Shown here: positions 36,277-46,027 of the stretch, one piece after another
Layout: each line of letters opens with the position of its first letter
Numbering within the stretch: the first letter of the stretch is position 1
NCBI GenBank assembly: GCA_030525455.1
Contig: JAUNER010000003.1
Location: 1-64,000, forward strand
Source of the DNA: Akkermansia sp.
GTDB lineage: Bacteria > Verrucomicrobiota > Verrucomicrobiia > Verrucomicrobiales > Akkermansiaceae
DNA length: 64,000 bases
Direction: 5' to 3'
The notes under the pieces: generated by a model
The model's database searches: none
Told to the model about the DNA's origin: nothing
What the model saw: the letters and a program-made list of their open reading frames with translations, nothing else
Program-made: the position numbers and the translations under genes

Positions 36277-37158
36277 TTATGTAAATGATGGTGCAGATAT
36301 ACAAGAATCTGCCAATGCTCTATCTCGGCGACGTATAATTCTATCTGCTATGTCAGTTATCATCCCTGAAAGAATTCGGGTTAAGTGACTCCCCGGACGA
36401 TAATCTGCCGGTGCGATGAAGTTTACTCGGTCAGAATTTGCCGCAAGGTTGTAGCATTTTCTAAAGCTGCTGTTAGTTTCGTCTGCCGGATTATAAACAG
36501 CCACAGCGTGGCCGCCATTGCGACGCATGACCGTAAAACAAGGTACATCCGTAGGTCCATCGCCAATGTAAATCATGTTTGAAAATGGGATGGGTCTCAT
36601 ATCCTCTGGCATGTGGTCATTGACGTCTTGATTGTAGTTGAGCATCCCCTTGTTAATCCTAAATAGGTATTGCGTCTTTGTCGTGTGCGAAATCACTCGT
36701 TTCGGGAAGTCAATGTGACCATTGGATTCGCTAAATTCACAACCAAATACTGCTTTGAAATAGGGGCGTAGTGCTGACCCATCAATCAAGGCTTTCAGTC
36801 CGGATGATATAATGTAATATTCAATTTTTATCCCTCTGTCTAAATGTAGAGGAGAGAGAGTTAGCTCTGGTAAAATCTTGAAAAAATCAGGTAATCCCGG
36901 ATAGAAAGTGAGCTTTTCGCCTAGTTGCTTGAGCCTTTCATTATTGACTCTATCTAACGCAAGTGCGTCAAGTAGGCTTTTCATGTAGATGAGTTCTCCA
37001 TCCCAGCCTTCTTTATCACCGGTTTGGTTGCATTTTGCCCAAAATTCTTTTGGCGAGATGCCAAATTCGGGGAAAATGGCTTCATCTTGCATATAATACG
37101 GGCTTAATGTCTGATCGTAATCAAAAATCAGAGCAATGGTATTTTGCGGGGATGGCAT
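36277..37158 (-). CDS. HAD-family phosphatase
   Basis: 293 residues. Motif [10 protein letters not shown] (Asp13, Asp15) and motif [12 protein letters not shown] with its paired Asp residues show a HAD phosphatase; a Ser in IISSG gives motif II. The cap is long and inserted after motif I, as in phosphoserine-phosphatase-type members. It sits between lptB (43 bp) and mpl (15 bp). That location, and no recognisable kdsC, makes Kdo-8-phosphate phosphatase one possibility, but nothing in the sequence proves it. Confidence 0.75.
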   Translation of the reverse strand: MPSPQNTIALIFDYDQTLSPYYMQDEAIFPEFGISPKEFWAKCNQTGDKEGWDGELIYMKSLLDALALDRVNNERLKQLGEKLTFYPGLPDFFKILPELTLSPLHLDRGIKIEYYIISSGLKALIDGSALRPYFKAVFGCEFSESNGHIDFPKRVISHTTKTQYLFRINKGMLNYNQDVNDHMPEDMRPIPFSNMIYIGDGPTDVPCFTVMRRNGGHAVAVYNPADETNSSFRKCYNLAANSDRVNFIAPADYRPGSHLTRILSGMITDIADRIIRRRDRALADSCISAPSFT

Positions 37159-37201
37159 GGTATTAAAATCTTTTGCGTATAATGTGATAATGGCAAATGA
37201 A

Positions 37202-37948
37202 TTACATTCGGAAGTGGTCGCCTAAATAGCGCTCTCTTGCTACCGGGTCATTGGCAATTTCTTCCGATGAGCCATGCTTAATTACTTTGCCATCAAATAA
37301 GATGTACGCTCTGTCTACAATGTGCAGGGTTTCTCGCACGTTGTGGTCTGTAATGAGAATGGATAAGCCATCCATATCTCGTAGTTCCATCACGATTTTT
37401 TGGATGTCAGATACAGCAATTGGGTCTACGCCACTAAATGGTTCGTCTAGCATGAGCAATTTGGGATTTGTTGCTAATGCTCGAGCTATGGTTAATCGAC
37501 GTTTTTCACCACCAGATAGTTGAATGGCCATGGAGCGGCGTAATTTGGTGATACCAAAGCGGTCCATGAGTTCAAGAGCTCTGTCTTTTTGCTGTTTTTT
37601 GGTCATGTCTTTCCGCGTTTGCAGAATGGCCATGAGGTTGTCTTCTACAGAAAGCTTGCGAAAGATAGATTCTTCTTGCGGTAAATAGCCCATTCCTCGT
37701 CTTGCTCGTAGGTGCATGGGTTGGTCTGTTATATCTTCCCCATCAAATATAACATGCCCTTCATCAGGACGAACAAGCCCTGCAACCATGTAGAATGATG
37801 TTGTTTTCCCAGCACCATTCGGACCTAATAAACCTACAATTTCTCCGTGACCGACGGTTAAACTGACTTGGTCAACAACCTTGCGAGTTTTGTAGGTTTT
37901 ACAAATGCCTTCAGCACTGAGCAATGGACTGGTTTCTTGAGTAGTCAC
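37202..37948 (-). CDS. lptB: LPS-export ABC transporter ATP-binding protein
   Basis: 248 residues, starting at a GTG. Powers LPS extraction from the inner membrane. Walker [10 protein letters not shown] (42-50), signature [15 protein letters not shown], Walker [11 protein letters not shown], plus [14 protein letters not shown], the Q-loop of the LptB set. 13 bp after lptA. The membrane subunits LptF and LptG are not in the window. Confidence 0.95.
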   Translation of the reverse strand: MTTQETSPLLSAEGICKTYKTRKVVDQVSLTVGHGEIVGLLGPNGAGKTTSFYMVAGLVRPDEGHVIFDGEDITDQPMHLRARRGMGYLPQEESIFRKLSVEDNLMAILQTRKDMTKKQQKDRALELMDRFGITKLRRSMAIQLSGGEKRRLTIARALATNPKLLMLDEPFSGVDPIAVSDIQKIVMELRDMDGLSILITDHNVRETLHIVDRAYILFDGKVIKHGSSEEIANDPVARERYLGDHFRM

Positions 37949-37961
37949 GGGTAAACGAGGA

Positions 37962-38852
37962 TTAATTATTCTTAGTAGAGATTTGCTTGTCTATGTCGCG
38001 TAAAATAGTTTCTGCACCATGGCTTACATAAACATTACCATTGCCGTAAATGCGGATAAAGCCATCTTTGCTGGGGCAACGCACGACATTGCCGTCTGAG
38101 CTAATTGTGGGGTATCCGCCAATGAGTAAAATTTCTCCCTTGGTGGCATCGTAGGTGGCTATTTCGGCTGTTGCTTTGTTTTTTGTGCCTTTTTCGTCTG
38201 TGTAGTGAATGACGACATTGCCGGAGGCAGATACTTTTTTGAGGGAATCAAAATTGAAGTTTCCCCCATTTGGTAAAACAGGGTTACTCTTTTTTGTTTC
38301 TTGTGCTGCTTTCTCTGATTTCTCCGTTGGTGCTTTTTTGGTCAAATAAATTTTTAGCGGCCCTGTACAATCTAAGCTCATACGCGGATTTCTTAGGCTT
38401 ACGTTTTTCATGTAAACAAGTAAGCCTTGTTCCATATCAAAATAAACACCATCAGCACAGTTTACTTGATAGGTATCTGGGTCGCTCGTCTTAGCTCCAT
38501 CCGGTATCGGTGTGCTGGCTGTTGTGTTGATGGAAATTTGGTTAATTTGGCGGAACTCAGAAATGGAAACATCAACCGCTTTATCCTCTTTTAGGTGGGC
38601 AGCGATGCTTGCCTTAGCTGATTCTAGGATAGTTTGCTCATTTATCGGAGCTGTTGACCCTTGTACATGTTCTTCAATTTCTTTGCTGTTGAGTGGTCTA
38701 ACTATGTTTTTGTCAGCAGAGAATGGTGCTTGTACTCGCGGATCCAGTTCTTTTGGGAGTGGTTGTACGATGTGACGAGGAATGTCATCACTATACCCCA
38801 TGTTTGCAGAAATGAGGAAGAGACTTGCGTATTTGATGATAGAGGCTGTCAT
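37962..38852 (-). CDS. lptA: LptA/OstA-like periplasmic LPS-transport protein
   Basis: 296 residues. An N-terminal signal region (about 1-22) is followed by a beta-rich domain of the OstA type, with the conserved KGEILLIGGYPTI and a repeated V-x-x-S-G/N strand pattern typical of the jellyroll. Members bridge LPS across the periplasm. Position between lptC (8 bp) and lptB supports the name; sequence alone is suggestive. It is longer than E. coli LptA (185 residues). Confidence 0.72.
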   Translation of the reverse strand: MTASIIKYASLFLISANMGYSDDIPRHIVQPLPKELDPRVQAPFSADKNIVRPLNSKEIEEHVQGSTAPINEQTILESAKASIAAHLKEDKAVDVSISEFRQINQISINTTASTPIPDGAKTSDPDTYQVNCADGVYFDMEQGLLVYMKNVSLRNPRMSLDCTGPLKIYLTKKAPTEKSEKAAQETKKSNPVLPNGGNFNFDSLKKVSASGNVVIHYTDEKGTKNKATAEIATYDATKGEILLIGGYPTISSDGNVVRCPSKDGFIRIYGNGNVYVSHGAETILRDIDKQISTKNN

Positions 38853-38860
38853 GGAAAAAA

Positions 38861-39328
38861 CTATTTATTAATTTTTGCAGGACGAATGGTGGTTTGGATG
38901 GGTCCTTGTAGGAATCCTTTTTTGCTGATGGTATCTAAAAGTAATCCTGTTCCTTCTGCGGTGATATTTTTTTCTTTCAGTATGGTTTTTTGGGATGATA
39001 CTGCTTTTTTTGATGATAAGTAATAGGTCGCTTCATTTGTAAATAGATGCGTTTTGTCGCCTTTCTTGTTGTAAAGATATATGTTTACAGTAAAGCCGGC
39101 TATCTCATCATCCCCCTTGATTCGCATTTTTTCCGCTGTTAGAAGGTGTGAAATTTTGTTTTTTTCGTATCGCGGAATGCTAACTCGCTTTAATTCACTC
39201 CCTTTGGGAAGCAATTCAAGCATGGGTATCTTTTTCTCTATCGGAACAATTGGTGTGTCCACAGCACTCCATGCCGAAGCACTTAATGCAACGGTCATAC
39301 AGAAAACTGTGAAAATGTGAAAACTCAT
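38861..39328 (-). CDS. lptC: LptC-like protein
   Basis: 155 residues with an N-terminal signal or membrane segment (about 1-22). The rest is beta-rich, with repeated T-A-E-K-M and E-A-T-Y-Y strands as in LptC/LptA folds. The name rests mainly on synteny: it overlaps kdsA by 4 bp and is followed by lptA and lptB. Confidence 0.6.
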   Translation of the reverse strand: MSFHIFTVFCMTVALSASAWSAVDTPIVPIEKKIPMLELLPKGSELKRVSIPRYEKNKISHLLTAEKMRIKGDDEIAGFTVNIYLYNKKGDKTHLFTNEATYYLSSKKAVSSQKTILKEKNITAEGTGLLLDTISKKGFLQGPIQTTIRPAKINK

Positions 39329-40137
39329 GAAATTGCTTTGTGTATGCCCATGAGGCGTGAGAGTACTCCCTCTAACTGATGTAACGGAATTTGGTTAGGT
39401 CCATCAGAGAGAGCATTTGCAGGGTCTTTATGAACTTCCATAAAGATGCCATCAATGCTACCTGTCGCCATGGCTGCATTGGCAAGTACAGGAGCTAATT
39501 CTCCATCACCACCTGTAGCACCACCTAAGCCACCCGGACGCTGAACGGCATGAGTAGCATCAAAGACTACTGTAAAGCCTTCTTGTTTCATCCAGTAGAG
39601 AGAACGCATATCTACGACGAGGTTGTTGTAGCCAAATGAGGTGCCACGTTCACACATCATGAAGTTTTCACAGCCAAAGGCACGCATTTTTTCGCCAATG
39701 TTTTTGGTGTCCCATGGTGCAAGGAATTGGCCTTTTTTGATGTTTACCGGTCTTCCGGTTTTGGCACAGGCTTCCAATAAATCTGTCTGGCGACATAGGA
39801 ATGCCGGGATTTGTAATAAGTCTACGTAATCTGCGGCAATAACGGCTTCTTCCGCTGTGTGTACGTCTGTCACAACGGGGATTTGGAGCTTTTTCCCGAT
39901 TTCTGCCAAAATTCTGCATCCTTCTTTCACACCGGGACCACGGAATGAGGTGACGGAGGTGCGATTTGCTTTGTCGTATGATGCTTTGAAAATAAATTGA
40001 ATTTGAAGTTTTTCTGCGATTTCTTTGATGGCAGTAGCCATCTCCCAAGCAAACTCTTCTTTTTCTAATGAACAGGGACCAAGCAAAAAGAATGGTCGAG
40101 TAGTACCGATTTCAACTGATTGAATGTTAAATGACAT
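39325..40137 (-). CDS. kdsA: 3-deoxy-8-phosphooctulonate synthase
   Basis: 270 residues. Condenses phosphoenolpyruvate with arabinose-5-phosphate to give Kdo-8-phosphate for LPS. LGPCSLE near the start, FKASYDKANRTS, RGPGV, TDVHTAEEA and the FDATHAVQRPGG stretch are all family marks. First gene of the cluster; its overlap with lptC suggests coupling. Its presence shows the organism makes Kdo-containing LPS. Confidence 0.95.
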   Translation of the reverse strand: MSFNIQSVEIGTTRPFFLLGPCSLEKEEFAWEMATAIKEIAEKLQIQFIFKASYDKANRTSVTSFRGPGVKEGCRILAEIGKKLQIPVVTDVHTAEEAVIAADYVDLLQIPAFLCRQTDLLEACAKTGRPVNIKKGQFLAPWDTKNIGEKMRAFGCENFMMCERGTSFGYNNLVVDMRSLYWMKQEGFTVVFDATHAVQRPGGLGGATGGDGELAPVLANAAMATGSIDGIFMEVHKDPANALSDGPNQIPLHQLEGVLSRLMGIHKAIS

Positions 40138-40395
40138 AGACCTATACCAGTTAGTTCATACATTATGACTTTTTTATGCCGAAAGGTCAAGCAACTATCG
40201 TGCTATTTAATTCTTTCTCATGGTCGTAATGAAAGGCAGTCTTGATGAGAAAGAGGAACTCGCATGGCGGAGACATGGGTATGCGGCTAGGATGAGGCTG
40301 TGTTTAAGTCAAATCTATGGCAATTTTAGTAGTTGAGCCGAATAGAAAGTTAATATAAAACAACGATATAAATCACCACCAAAATATTTAGGAAT

Positions 40396-41076
40396 ATGAA
40401 AAAACCAAGCTATGATTTGTTTGTTTCGTATGATGAAAAAGGTGGTGCATTGCGTCGGTTTTTAGCAGAAGAATTTGCTAAAACTCATGGAATTAAAAAA
40501 ATATGGGAGTGTGGGTTAAGAGAGATGAAAATTAATGATTTGCCCCCGGCAGATGGAATAATTAGAGTGCATCCTATATTTATGCAATCCGGTATTACTG
40601 TAACAAAGAAATTGCCGGAATTGTTAGCTGATTTATATACTGCTGTCGGGCAAGTTCCTGCTTTAGAAATACTGCCTGTTTGGGGAGGATTACGCGAACA
40701 ATGGCAACGAGTCTGTGAATTTCTAACTTCTTATCTGACTAAAGAAGTAGGGCTGTTGCTTATGGTTCATAGTGTAGGTGGTGGGCAAGAGGCGTGCGAG
40801 GCAAGGGAATTTTTGCATTTTCTCAAATCATACAGGCCGGAATGGTTTGAGCTAGAGTGTCAAATTGCCTATTTCGGGGCAAGTCCGGGGATTGATGAGG
40901 TGTGCCCGAAAATGACTATGCAAAAGCTACTCGTGTTGCCATTTTTAGTAAGCGAAGGGAGTCATTATCATCATGATATGCCTAGGGTAGACCAAATTCG
41001 GTCATTTGGTAAAGAAATGGAATTACTCCCCTCGTATGGTGTCTTTTTCGTGCAGGAATGTTTAAAACGGCAATAA
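40396..41076 (+). CDS. CbiX/sirohydrochlorin-chelatase-like protein
   Basis: 226 residues. The two halves look like repeats. In the C-terminal half LLLMVHSVGGGQE parallels the GHGSR of CbiX, and VLPFLVSEGSHYHHDMP matches the LxPLFLxxGxHxxxDIP region with its metal-coordinating His residues. In the first half VHPIFMQSGITVTKKLPELL is the equivalent stretch. Members insert metal into sirohydrochlorin. Other cobalamin or siroheme genes are absent, so the role is only suggested. It is flanked on the right by a terminator. Confidence 0.5.
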   Translation: MKKPSYDLFVSYDEKGGALRRFLAEEFAKTHGIKKIWECGLREMKINDLPPADGIIRVHPIFMQSGITVTKKLPELLADLYTAVGQVPALEILPVWGGLREQWQRVCEFLTSYLTKEVGLLLMVHSVGGGQEACEAREFLHFLKSYRPEWFELECQIAYFGASPGIDEVCPKMTMQKLLVLPFLVSEGSHYHHDMPRVDQIRSFGKEMELLPSYGVFFVQECLKRQ

Positions 41077-41079
41077 AAT

Positions 41080-41110
41080 TACCCGGCAGAGAAAGACTCA
41101 CTGCCGGGTA
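41080..41110 (-). terminator. Intrinsic terminator after argG
   Basis: A perfect 10-bp stem (41080-41089/41101-41110) with an 11-base loop is followed on the minus strand by ATTTTATT. It could also end the CbiX-like gene, which stops 4 bp to its left. Confidence 0.7.
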
Positions 41111-41134
41111 GATGTAGATTGATTTAGGCAAGTA

Positions 41135-42427
41135 TTAGTTGCCGTATGGGTGATTTACGCGACTGAATTGCTTGAGGCGTAAGCCGTTGAGATGGATAAA
41201 TCCGGTGGCATCATCTTGGTTGTAGAGTTCTTCGTACCCACCTTCCATTGTGGCGATTTCTTCGGAGTACAAGGATTGCGGAGAACGACGACCTGCGTAC
41301 ATGATGTTGCCTTTGTACAACTTCAAGCGCACTTCACCATTAACGGTTTCTTGAGACTTGGTGATGAGGGCTTGGATTGCTTCGCGTTCCGGTGCAAACC
41401 AGAAACCATTGTATACTAATGTGGAGTATTCAGGGATGAGGGAGTCTCTGACCTTTTGAACTTCTCTGTCCATAGTGATGGTTTCAATGTCGCGGTGTGC
41501 GGCCAGAAGAATCGTGCCACCTGGAGTTTCGTAAATACCACGGCTCTTCATGCCTACAAATCGGTTTTCAACGATGTCCACACGTCCGATGCCGTGTTTG
41601 CCACCGAGAGCATTTAGTACATACATAATTCCCAACGGACTTAGAAGTGTATAGCCATCACGTTCCCCTTGTGAAGAAACGCCTAATTCCTTCATTAATG
41701 ATTCCAACCCTTCGTATTGGAGACCAATGACGTCGCCTTTTTCGTAAAGAAGTTGGATGTATTCTGCTTTATCGGGGGCTTCTTCGGGAGATACAGAAAG
41801 CTTGTACATTTCACGATCAGCCGGTGTTGTGCCGTCATACCATGTGTCTTCGAGCATGCCTGCTTCGTAAGAGATGTGAAGCAAGTTGCGGTCCATTGAG
41901 TATGGCTTTTTCAGAGATTGGCGAATCGGAATGCCGTGAGATTCGGCATAAGCAATCATTTCTGTTCGGCCTGGGAATTGTTTGCGCCATTCTGGGTCAC
42001 GCCACGGAGCGATGACTTTGATGTTTGGAGCCAAGGCGTTTATGGATAATTCAAATCGAACTTGGTCATTGCCTTTACCGGTTGCACCGTGAGCAATCGC
42101 ATCTGCCCCTTCGCGAATGGCGATTTCTACCATGTCTTTGGAAATGCATGGACGTGCAATGGATGTGCCAAGTAAATATCGGCCTTCGTAGAGTGCATTT
42201 GCCTGCATCATCGGGAAGATGTAATTTGCCGCAAAATCTTCTTTCAAGTCACCTATATAGCACTTGGAAGCACCAGTTGCTAGGGCTTTTTCTTCTAGAC
42301 CATCAAGCTCTTCTGCCTGACCTACGTCTGCGCAGTAGGCGATGACTTCAGCATTATATTTTTCCTTGAGCCACATGAGTAATACAGAGGTGTCAAGGCC
42401 GCCGGAATATGCAACTACAATCTTCAT
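41135..42427 (-). CDS. argG: Argininosuccinate synthase
   Basis: 430 residues from ATG 42427; the ORF opens 32 codons earlier but [17 protein letters not shown] is the family start. Joins citrulline and aspartate with ATP in arginine synthesis. The ATP-binding SGGLDTS and the [13 protein letters not shown] region are intact. It is about 430 residues, within the family range. The carB product feeds the same pathway but lies 12 kb away on the other strand. Confidence 0.95.
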   Translation of the reverse strand: MKIVVAYSGGLDTSVLLMWLKEKYNAEVIAYCADVGQAEELDGLEEKALATGASKCYIGDLKEDFAANYIFPMMQANALYEGRYLLGTSIARPCISKDMVEIAIREGADAIAHGATGKGNDQVRFELSINALAPNIKVIAPWRDPEWRKQFPGRTEMIAYAESHGIPIRQSLKKPYSMDRNLLHISYEAGMLEDTWYDGTTPADREMYKLSVSPEEAPDKAEYIQLLYEKGDVIGLQYEGLESLMKELGVSSQGERDGYTLLSPLGIMYVLNALGGKHGIGRVDIVENRFVGMKSRGIYETPGGTILLAAHRDIETITMDREVQKVRDSLIPEYSTLVYNGFWFAPEREAIQALITKSQETVNGEVRLKLYKGNIMYAGRRSPQSLYSEEIATMEGGYEELYNQDDATGFIHLNGLRLKQFSRVNHPYGN

Positions 42428-42788
42428 GTGCGTAGATATTGTTATTGTGCACAGGCATCTTGCCTTATTCTGAGCGTGGGTGAAAGTAGAAAGTTGCTCA
42501 TCCTGCCCTTTTTTTGTCTTCATGGGTTCTCTTTCGTATTATCTCATGGGATTTTAGGGGAGATTAATGGAATTGGTTAAGATTTCCTAATAATTGAGAC
42601 TTGAAAATTTGTGCTTGGTAATGGTGTGGTTTGGTTTTTGCTGTTCTGTTTTGAGTAGTAGGGAGTTGTTATGCTGGTGTCGGCTTAAGATTTGCGGATG
42701 ATGACGAAAAAAAATAGGCTAATTCGCGAAAAATAAAAAAAAGCACTTGATTTTTTCGGGCAATGCATTTACCTACTTCGCCGAACTT
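42428..42788. other. Intergenic region before rpsN
   Basis: 361 bp between divergent argG and rpsN. The right part carries the candidate rpsN promoter. Elsewhere it is AT-rich with no gene, tRNA or strong repeat that I can see. Confidence 0.5.
42747..42775 (+). promoter_or_regulatory. Candidate promoter of rpsN
   Basis: TTGATT (42747-42752) and TACCTA (42770-42775), 17 bp apart, end 13 bp before the rpsN ATG. The -10 match is weak, so the call is tentative. Confidence 0.3.
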
Positions 42789-43058
42789 ATGGCTAAGAAG
42801 AGCTGGATTGCAAGAAACAAGAAAAAAGCTGAGACCGTCAAGCGTTACGCAGAATTGCGTGCACAGTTAAAGGCGGAAGGAGATTATGTAGGTTTGACAA
42901 TGTTGCCACGCAACGCAAGCCCGACCCGATTGGTAAATCGTTGCCTCGTATCTGGTCGTCGTCGTGCGTTTATTCGTCGCTTCAAGTTGTCTCGTATTTC
43001 TTTCCGTGAACTTGCTAATGCCGGGATGATTCCTGGGGTTACCAAGTCTAGCTGGTAA
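42789..43058 (+). CDS. rpsN: 30S ribosomal protein S14 (zinc-free form)
   Basis: 89 residues, [15 protein letters not shown] at the start. It has no CxxC pairs, so it is the zinc-independent type. Ends with the conserved [11 protein letters not shown]. Start chosen at ATG 42789; the in-frame codons before it overlap the putative promoter. It stands alone, away from the ribosomal protein operons. Confidence 0.95.
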   Translation: MAKKSWIARNKKKAETVKRYAELRAQLKAEGDYVGLTMLPRNASPTRLVNRCLVSGRRRAFIRRFKLSRISFRELANAGMIPGVTKSSW

Positions 43059-43133
43059 GAATCAGCAAGAGTATAGGCAAAGCCTCAAAGATTTTGACGC
43101 TAGGCTGGAAATAATTTAGCCTAGCGTTTTCCT

Positions 43134-43394
43134 ATGCCCATATACGAATATATATCTGAACATCCCGAGGACCCCGAGCGTTCGTGCACGGTGTGTCGTC
43201 GGGTTTTTGAGTTGCGTCGTCCAGTCGACAGGGCTCCATTGGAAAGATGCTTGGTTTGTAAAAATCCGGTGAGGAAAGTAATAAGCCGTGTTAATGTGCC
43301 GGAGATAACAAAACCTTTGTCTGTAAGTGATGCAAAGGCTGCTGGCTTTACGGTTTTGGAAAAGCGGGATAAAGGAGTTTATGAGAAGCTATGA
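43134..43394 (+). CDS. FmdB-type zinc-ribbon protein
   Basis: 86 residues. PIYEYIS at the start, then C-x2-C (SCTVC) and C-x2-C (RCLVC) spaced by about 20 residues, give the FmdB-type zinc ribbon. The tail is charged. Such small proteins are often annotated as putative regulators; function is unknown. Gap of 75 bp after rpsN. Confidence 0.75.
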   Translation: MPIYEYISEHPEDPERSCTVCRRVFELRRPVDRAPLERCLVCKNPVRKVISRVNVPEITKPLSVSDAKAAGFTVLEKRDKGVYEKL

Positions 43395-43443
43395 GTTTGA
43401 TTATCATAGCAAATTGAGTGATTCCTAAAGTAATCAATAATCA

Positions 43444-44847
43444 ATGACAGATTTAGACCCTCTGAGTATTCTTGCAGCCTTTGGGGCTGCTGACAATACC
43501 ATGTTTGCACCGGGCGATATTGTGAGCTCTGTGCTAACGGTAGTGGTGTTGGTATTATGTTATTATTTAGAGGCATTTTTTGTTGGAACGCAGTTTGCGT
43601 TGTTAAAAGTTCGCGAAGGGCACTTAGATGCAGACCTTATTGGAGTAGTTCCGAGACGAAATAAGGTAATTGCAAAAAAAATCATTCGCCAGGCAGAATT
43701 GTATTTATCTGTTTGCCAAGCAGGTAGTTCACTTGCTGTATTAGCATTGGGCTTTTTCATGGCTCCCTTTGCTTTTAAATTGGTTGCCCCTGTGCTTAAA
43801 TCACTTGGATTTACTTATTCAGTTTATTGGGGTGCATTAGTTATCAGTTTTATTTGTTTTGTGTTTTTGCATATTGTTGTTGTGCAACTTATATCACGCA
43901 CTTGTGCCGTAGCTCAACCGGGAAAGAAGGTGTTGTCCTCCGGGGTGAAGTTACGTTTTTTTCGGGCATTATTTAAGTACACGGGTATTACATGGTTGAC
44001 CGGAGCCAGTGCCCATTTTGTGATGAAATATGTGTTGGGAGTAGACCCGCAAGCCGTGAGTTGTACAAACCATAGCACAGATGATTTGGTGCTAATGGTA
44101 GACGAGAGTGAACGCTCACAAGAACTTACTCCTCAAGAGGCGGAAATTTCTAAAAATGCCTTAGAGTTAAATGATATGTGTGTTAAAGACATCATGACTC
44201 CTCGCACAGAGGTGGATGTGATGAATATCTATGAACCATTTGAAAAAAACTGGGCATTGGCTCGTGATTCCAGACATACGCGATTCCCTCTAGTAGAAGG
44301 GGCTCATTTAGATGATGTGAAAGGCTGGGTTCATGTGAAGGATATTCTTCGTTTGGTCGGACACGAACAACCTGACTTAATGACTGTAAAAAGAGAACTT
44401 AAGGTGGTTCCGGACACCATGCCTTTGGATAGTTTGTTGTCTTTTTTCTTAAAGGAACACGCCCATTTTGCCTTGGTTGTAGATGAATTTGGTGATTCGA
44501 TTGGTCTTGTCTTTTTAGATGACGTCTTGGAACAAATTGTTGGCGACGACATTCAAGATGAATTTGACCAAGAAGAGGTGCATGATTTTGTGAAAACCGC
44601 TCCCGGTCGCTATGCCGTTAATGGAACGATTACTTTAATAGATTTGGCAGATTATTTGCCGGATTTAGATTTGGATTGCCCAGGTGTGACAACCCTTGGT
44701 GGGTATATTATTAGCCAATTAGGCTATATCCCCGAAGAAGGGGTGGAACTGCAAATCGAAGATTATATGGCAGTTGTTGCAGGGTCTGATGGTAGACGTA
44801 TTACTCAGGTATTGTTGACTTATCTGGGTAATGACAATCAAGAATAA
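43444..44847 (+). CDS. CNNM/CorC-HlyC family membrane transporter
   Basis: 467 residues. A DUF21 transmembrane domain (about 25-180) with three or four helices, a CBS pair (about 215-340) with MTPRTEVDVMNI at its start, and a C-terminal CorC_HlyC domain (about 360-455) with GYIISQLGYIPEEG. Members export magnesium or cobalt, or regulate divalent cation balance. Its stop overlaps the rnhB ATG by one base. Confidence 0.88.
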   Translation: MTDLDPLSILAAFGAADNTMFAPGDIVSSVLTVVVLVLCYYLEAFFVGTQFALLKVREGHLDADLIGVVPRRNKVIAKKIIRQAELYLSVCQAGSSLAVLALGFFMAPFAFKLVAPVLKSLGFTYSVYWGALVISFICFVFLHIVVVQLISRTCAVAQPGKKVLSSGVKLRFFRALFKYTGITWLTGASAHFVMKYVLGVDPQAVSCTNHSTDDLVLMVDESERSQELTPQEAEISKNALELNDMCVKDIMTPRTEVDVMNIYEPFEKNWALARDSRHTRFPLVEGAHLDDVKGWVHVKDILRLVGHEQPDLMTVKRELKVVPDTMPLDSLLSFFLKEHAHFALVVDEFGDSIGLVFLDDVLEQIVGDDIQDEFDQEEVHDFVKTAPGRYAVNGTITLIDLADYLPDLDLDCPGVTTLGGYIISQLGYIPEEGVELQIEDYMAVVAGSDGRRITQVLLTYLGNDNQE

Positions 44848-45524
44848 TGGTATATTCCGGGCGAGAACTAATGGCTAAAGATAGAAAACATTTGCAATAT
44901 GTGCCCGATTGGAGCTTTGAATTAGAAGCCGAGGCTAGCGGATATTTACGTATAGCCGGAGTAGATGAGGCCGGGCGTGGACCCTTGGCCGGTCCGGTTG
45001 TTGCAGGAGCTGTCGTATTGCCCAGAGATGCCAATTTTTTAAGTGGCTTAAATGACTCAAAAAAGCTTACTGAGAAAAAGAGAGAAGCTTTATACGAGGC
45101 ATTGGCGTCATGTCCTGAGGTAGATTGGTCTGTTGGAATTGTGACAGCAGAGGAAATTGACCACTTAAATATATTGAAAGCAACGCATTTGGCTATGGCT
45201 CGAGCTGTTAGTGGGCTGAAAGATAAGGCAGACTTTTGTTTAGTTGATGGTCTGCCTGTTAAGGGGCTTCCTGTGAATCATCGAGCTATTGTAAAAGGAG
45301 ATGCGAGAAGTTTATCTATTGCCGCTGCTAGTATTTTTGCTAAAGTAACAAGAGACCGCATGATGATAGAGGCTCATGCTCTTTATCCGCAATATGAATT
45401 TTCGAAGCATAAAGGATATGGCACAAAATCGCACATGGATGCTCTTCGGAAGTATGGGCCTTGTCCATTACATCGCCGCTCGTTTGCACCGATTGCACAA
45501 ATGGAATTGCCCATCTTTGGATAA
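44847..45524 (+). CDS. rnhB: Ribonuclease HII
   Basis: 225 residues from the TAATG overlap; MAKDRKHLQ at 44871 is an alternative start. Removes ribonucleotides from DNA:RNA hybrids. GVDEAGRGPLAGPV holds the first catalytic Asp-Glu pair, and KGDARSLSIAAASIFAKVTRD and HKGYGTKSHMDAL complete the family. Linked to the CorC-type gene before it and yraN after. Confidence 0.95.
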   Translation: MVYSGRELMAKDRKHLQYVPDWSFELEAEASGYLRIAGVDEAGRGPLAGPVVAGAVVLPRDANFLSGLNDSKKLTEKKREALYEALASCPEVDWSVGIVTAEEIDHLNILKATHLAMARAVSGLKDKADFCLVDGLPVKGLPVNHRAIVKGDARSLSIAAASIFAKVTRDRMMIEAHALYPQYEFSKHKGYGTKSHMDALRKYGPCPLHRRSFAPIAQMELPIFG

Positions 45525-45930
45525 TCCTTATCGTGACTCTAAGTGGTTGGGGGATTATGGGGAGTTGGTGGCTAGGTCGTTTTTATTAGATTCCGGGTAT
45601 CGAATCTTACGCACTAACTGGAGACCTAACCATGGCGGTGAAATTGATATTGTGTGTAGATTCCTTGATACTTTGGTTTTTTGTGAGGTAAAAACTCGTA
45701 CAAGTCGTGAATTTGGCGGTGGCTTACGGGCTGTGAATGCTCAGAAACGTCAGCTTATCCGCAAAGGTGGCAAGGAATGGCTAAGGATGATGAGGGATAA
45801 ACCGGAATATAGGTATGATGTGATTGATATTTATTATTGTCCGGGGCAGGTGCCGGAGGTCAATCATTACAGAAATGCTTTTTTTGAGCATGAGCGTTCG
45901 TCTTCTGCTCGTTTGCCTTTTAAGGTGTGA
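45517..45930 (+). CDS. yraN: YraN/UPF0102 family endonuclease-like protein
   Basis: 137 residues from TTG 45517. The family core is clear: GDYGELVARSFLLDSGYRIL, then NWRPNHGGEIDIVCR, then FCEVKTRT, the (G/D)E-x-D and E-V-K-x-R residues of a Holliday-junction-resolvase-like fold. The longer frame to 45376 lies inside rnhB in another frame, so it is rejected. TTG is the only in-frame start near the expected length. It overlaps rnhB by 8 bp. Confidence 0.8.
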   Translation: MDNPYRDSKWLGDYGELVARSFLLDSGYRILRTNWRPNHGGEIDIVCRFLDTLVFCEVKTRTSREFGGGLRAVNAQKRQLIRKGGKEWLRMMRDKPEYRYDVIDIYYCPGQVPEVNHYRNAFFEHERSSSARLPFKV

Positions 45931-45967
45931 TTTTTTATTGATGTATGTATGGTCAATGTCTATAAAA

Positions 45968-45996
45968 AAACCACTCTATGATTCATAGAGTGGTTT
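45968..45996. terminator. Bidirectional terminator between yraN and bactofilin
   Basis: A perfect inverted repeat (45968-45981/45983-45996) with A-run on its left and T-run on its right serves both converging genes. Confidence 0.75.
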
Positions 45997-46027
45997 GACA
46001 TTTTTATAGTGTAAAAATGCGGATGTT

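Noticed and set aside
40138..40395. Possible gene between kdsA and the CbiX-like gene
   Set aside because: No open frame with family similarity; it is the divergent promoter region.
45376..45516. ATG start of a 184-residue YraN
   Set aside because: The extra 47 codons are rnhB in another frame and have no family similarity.
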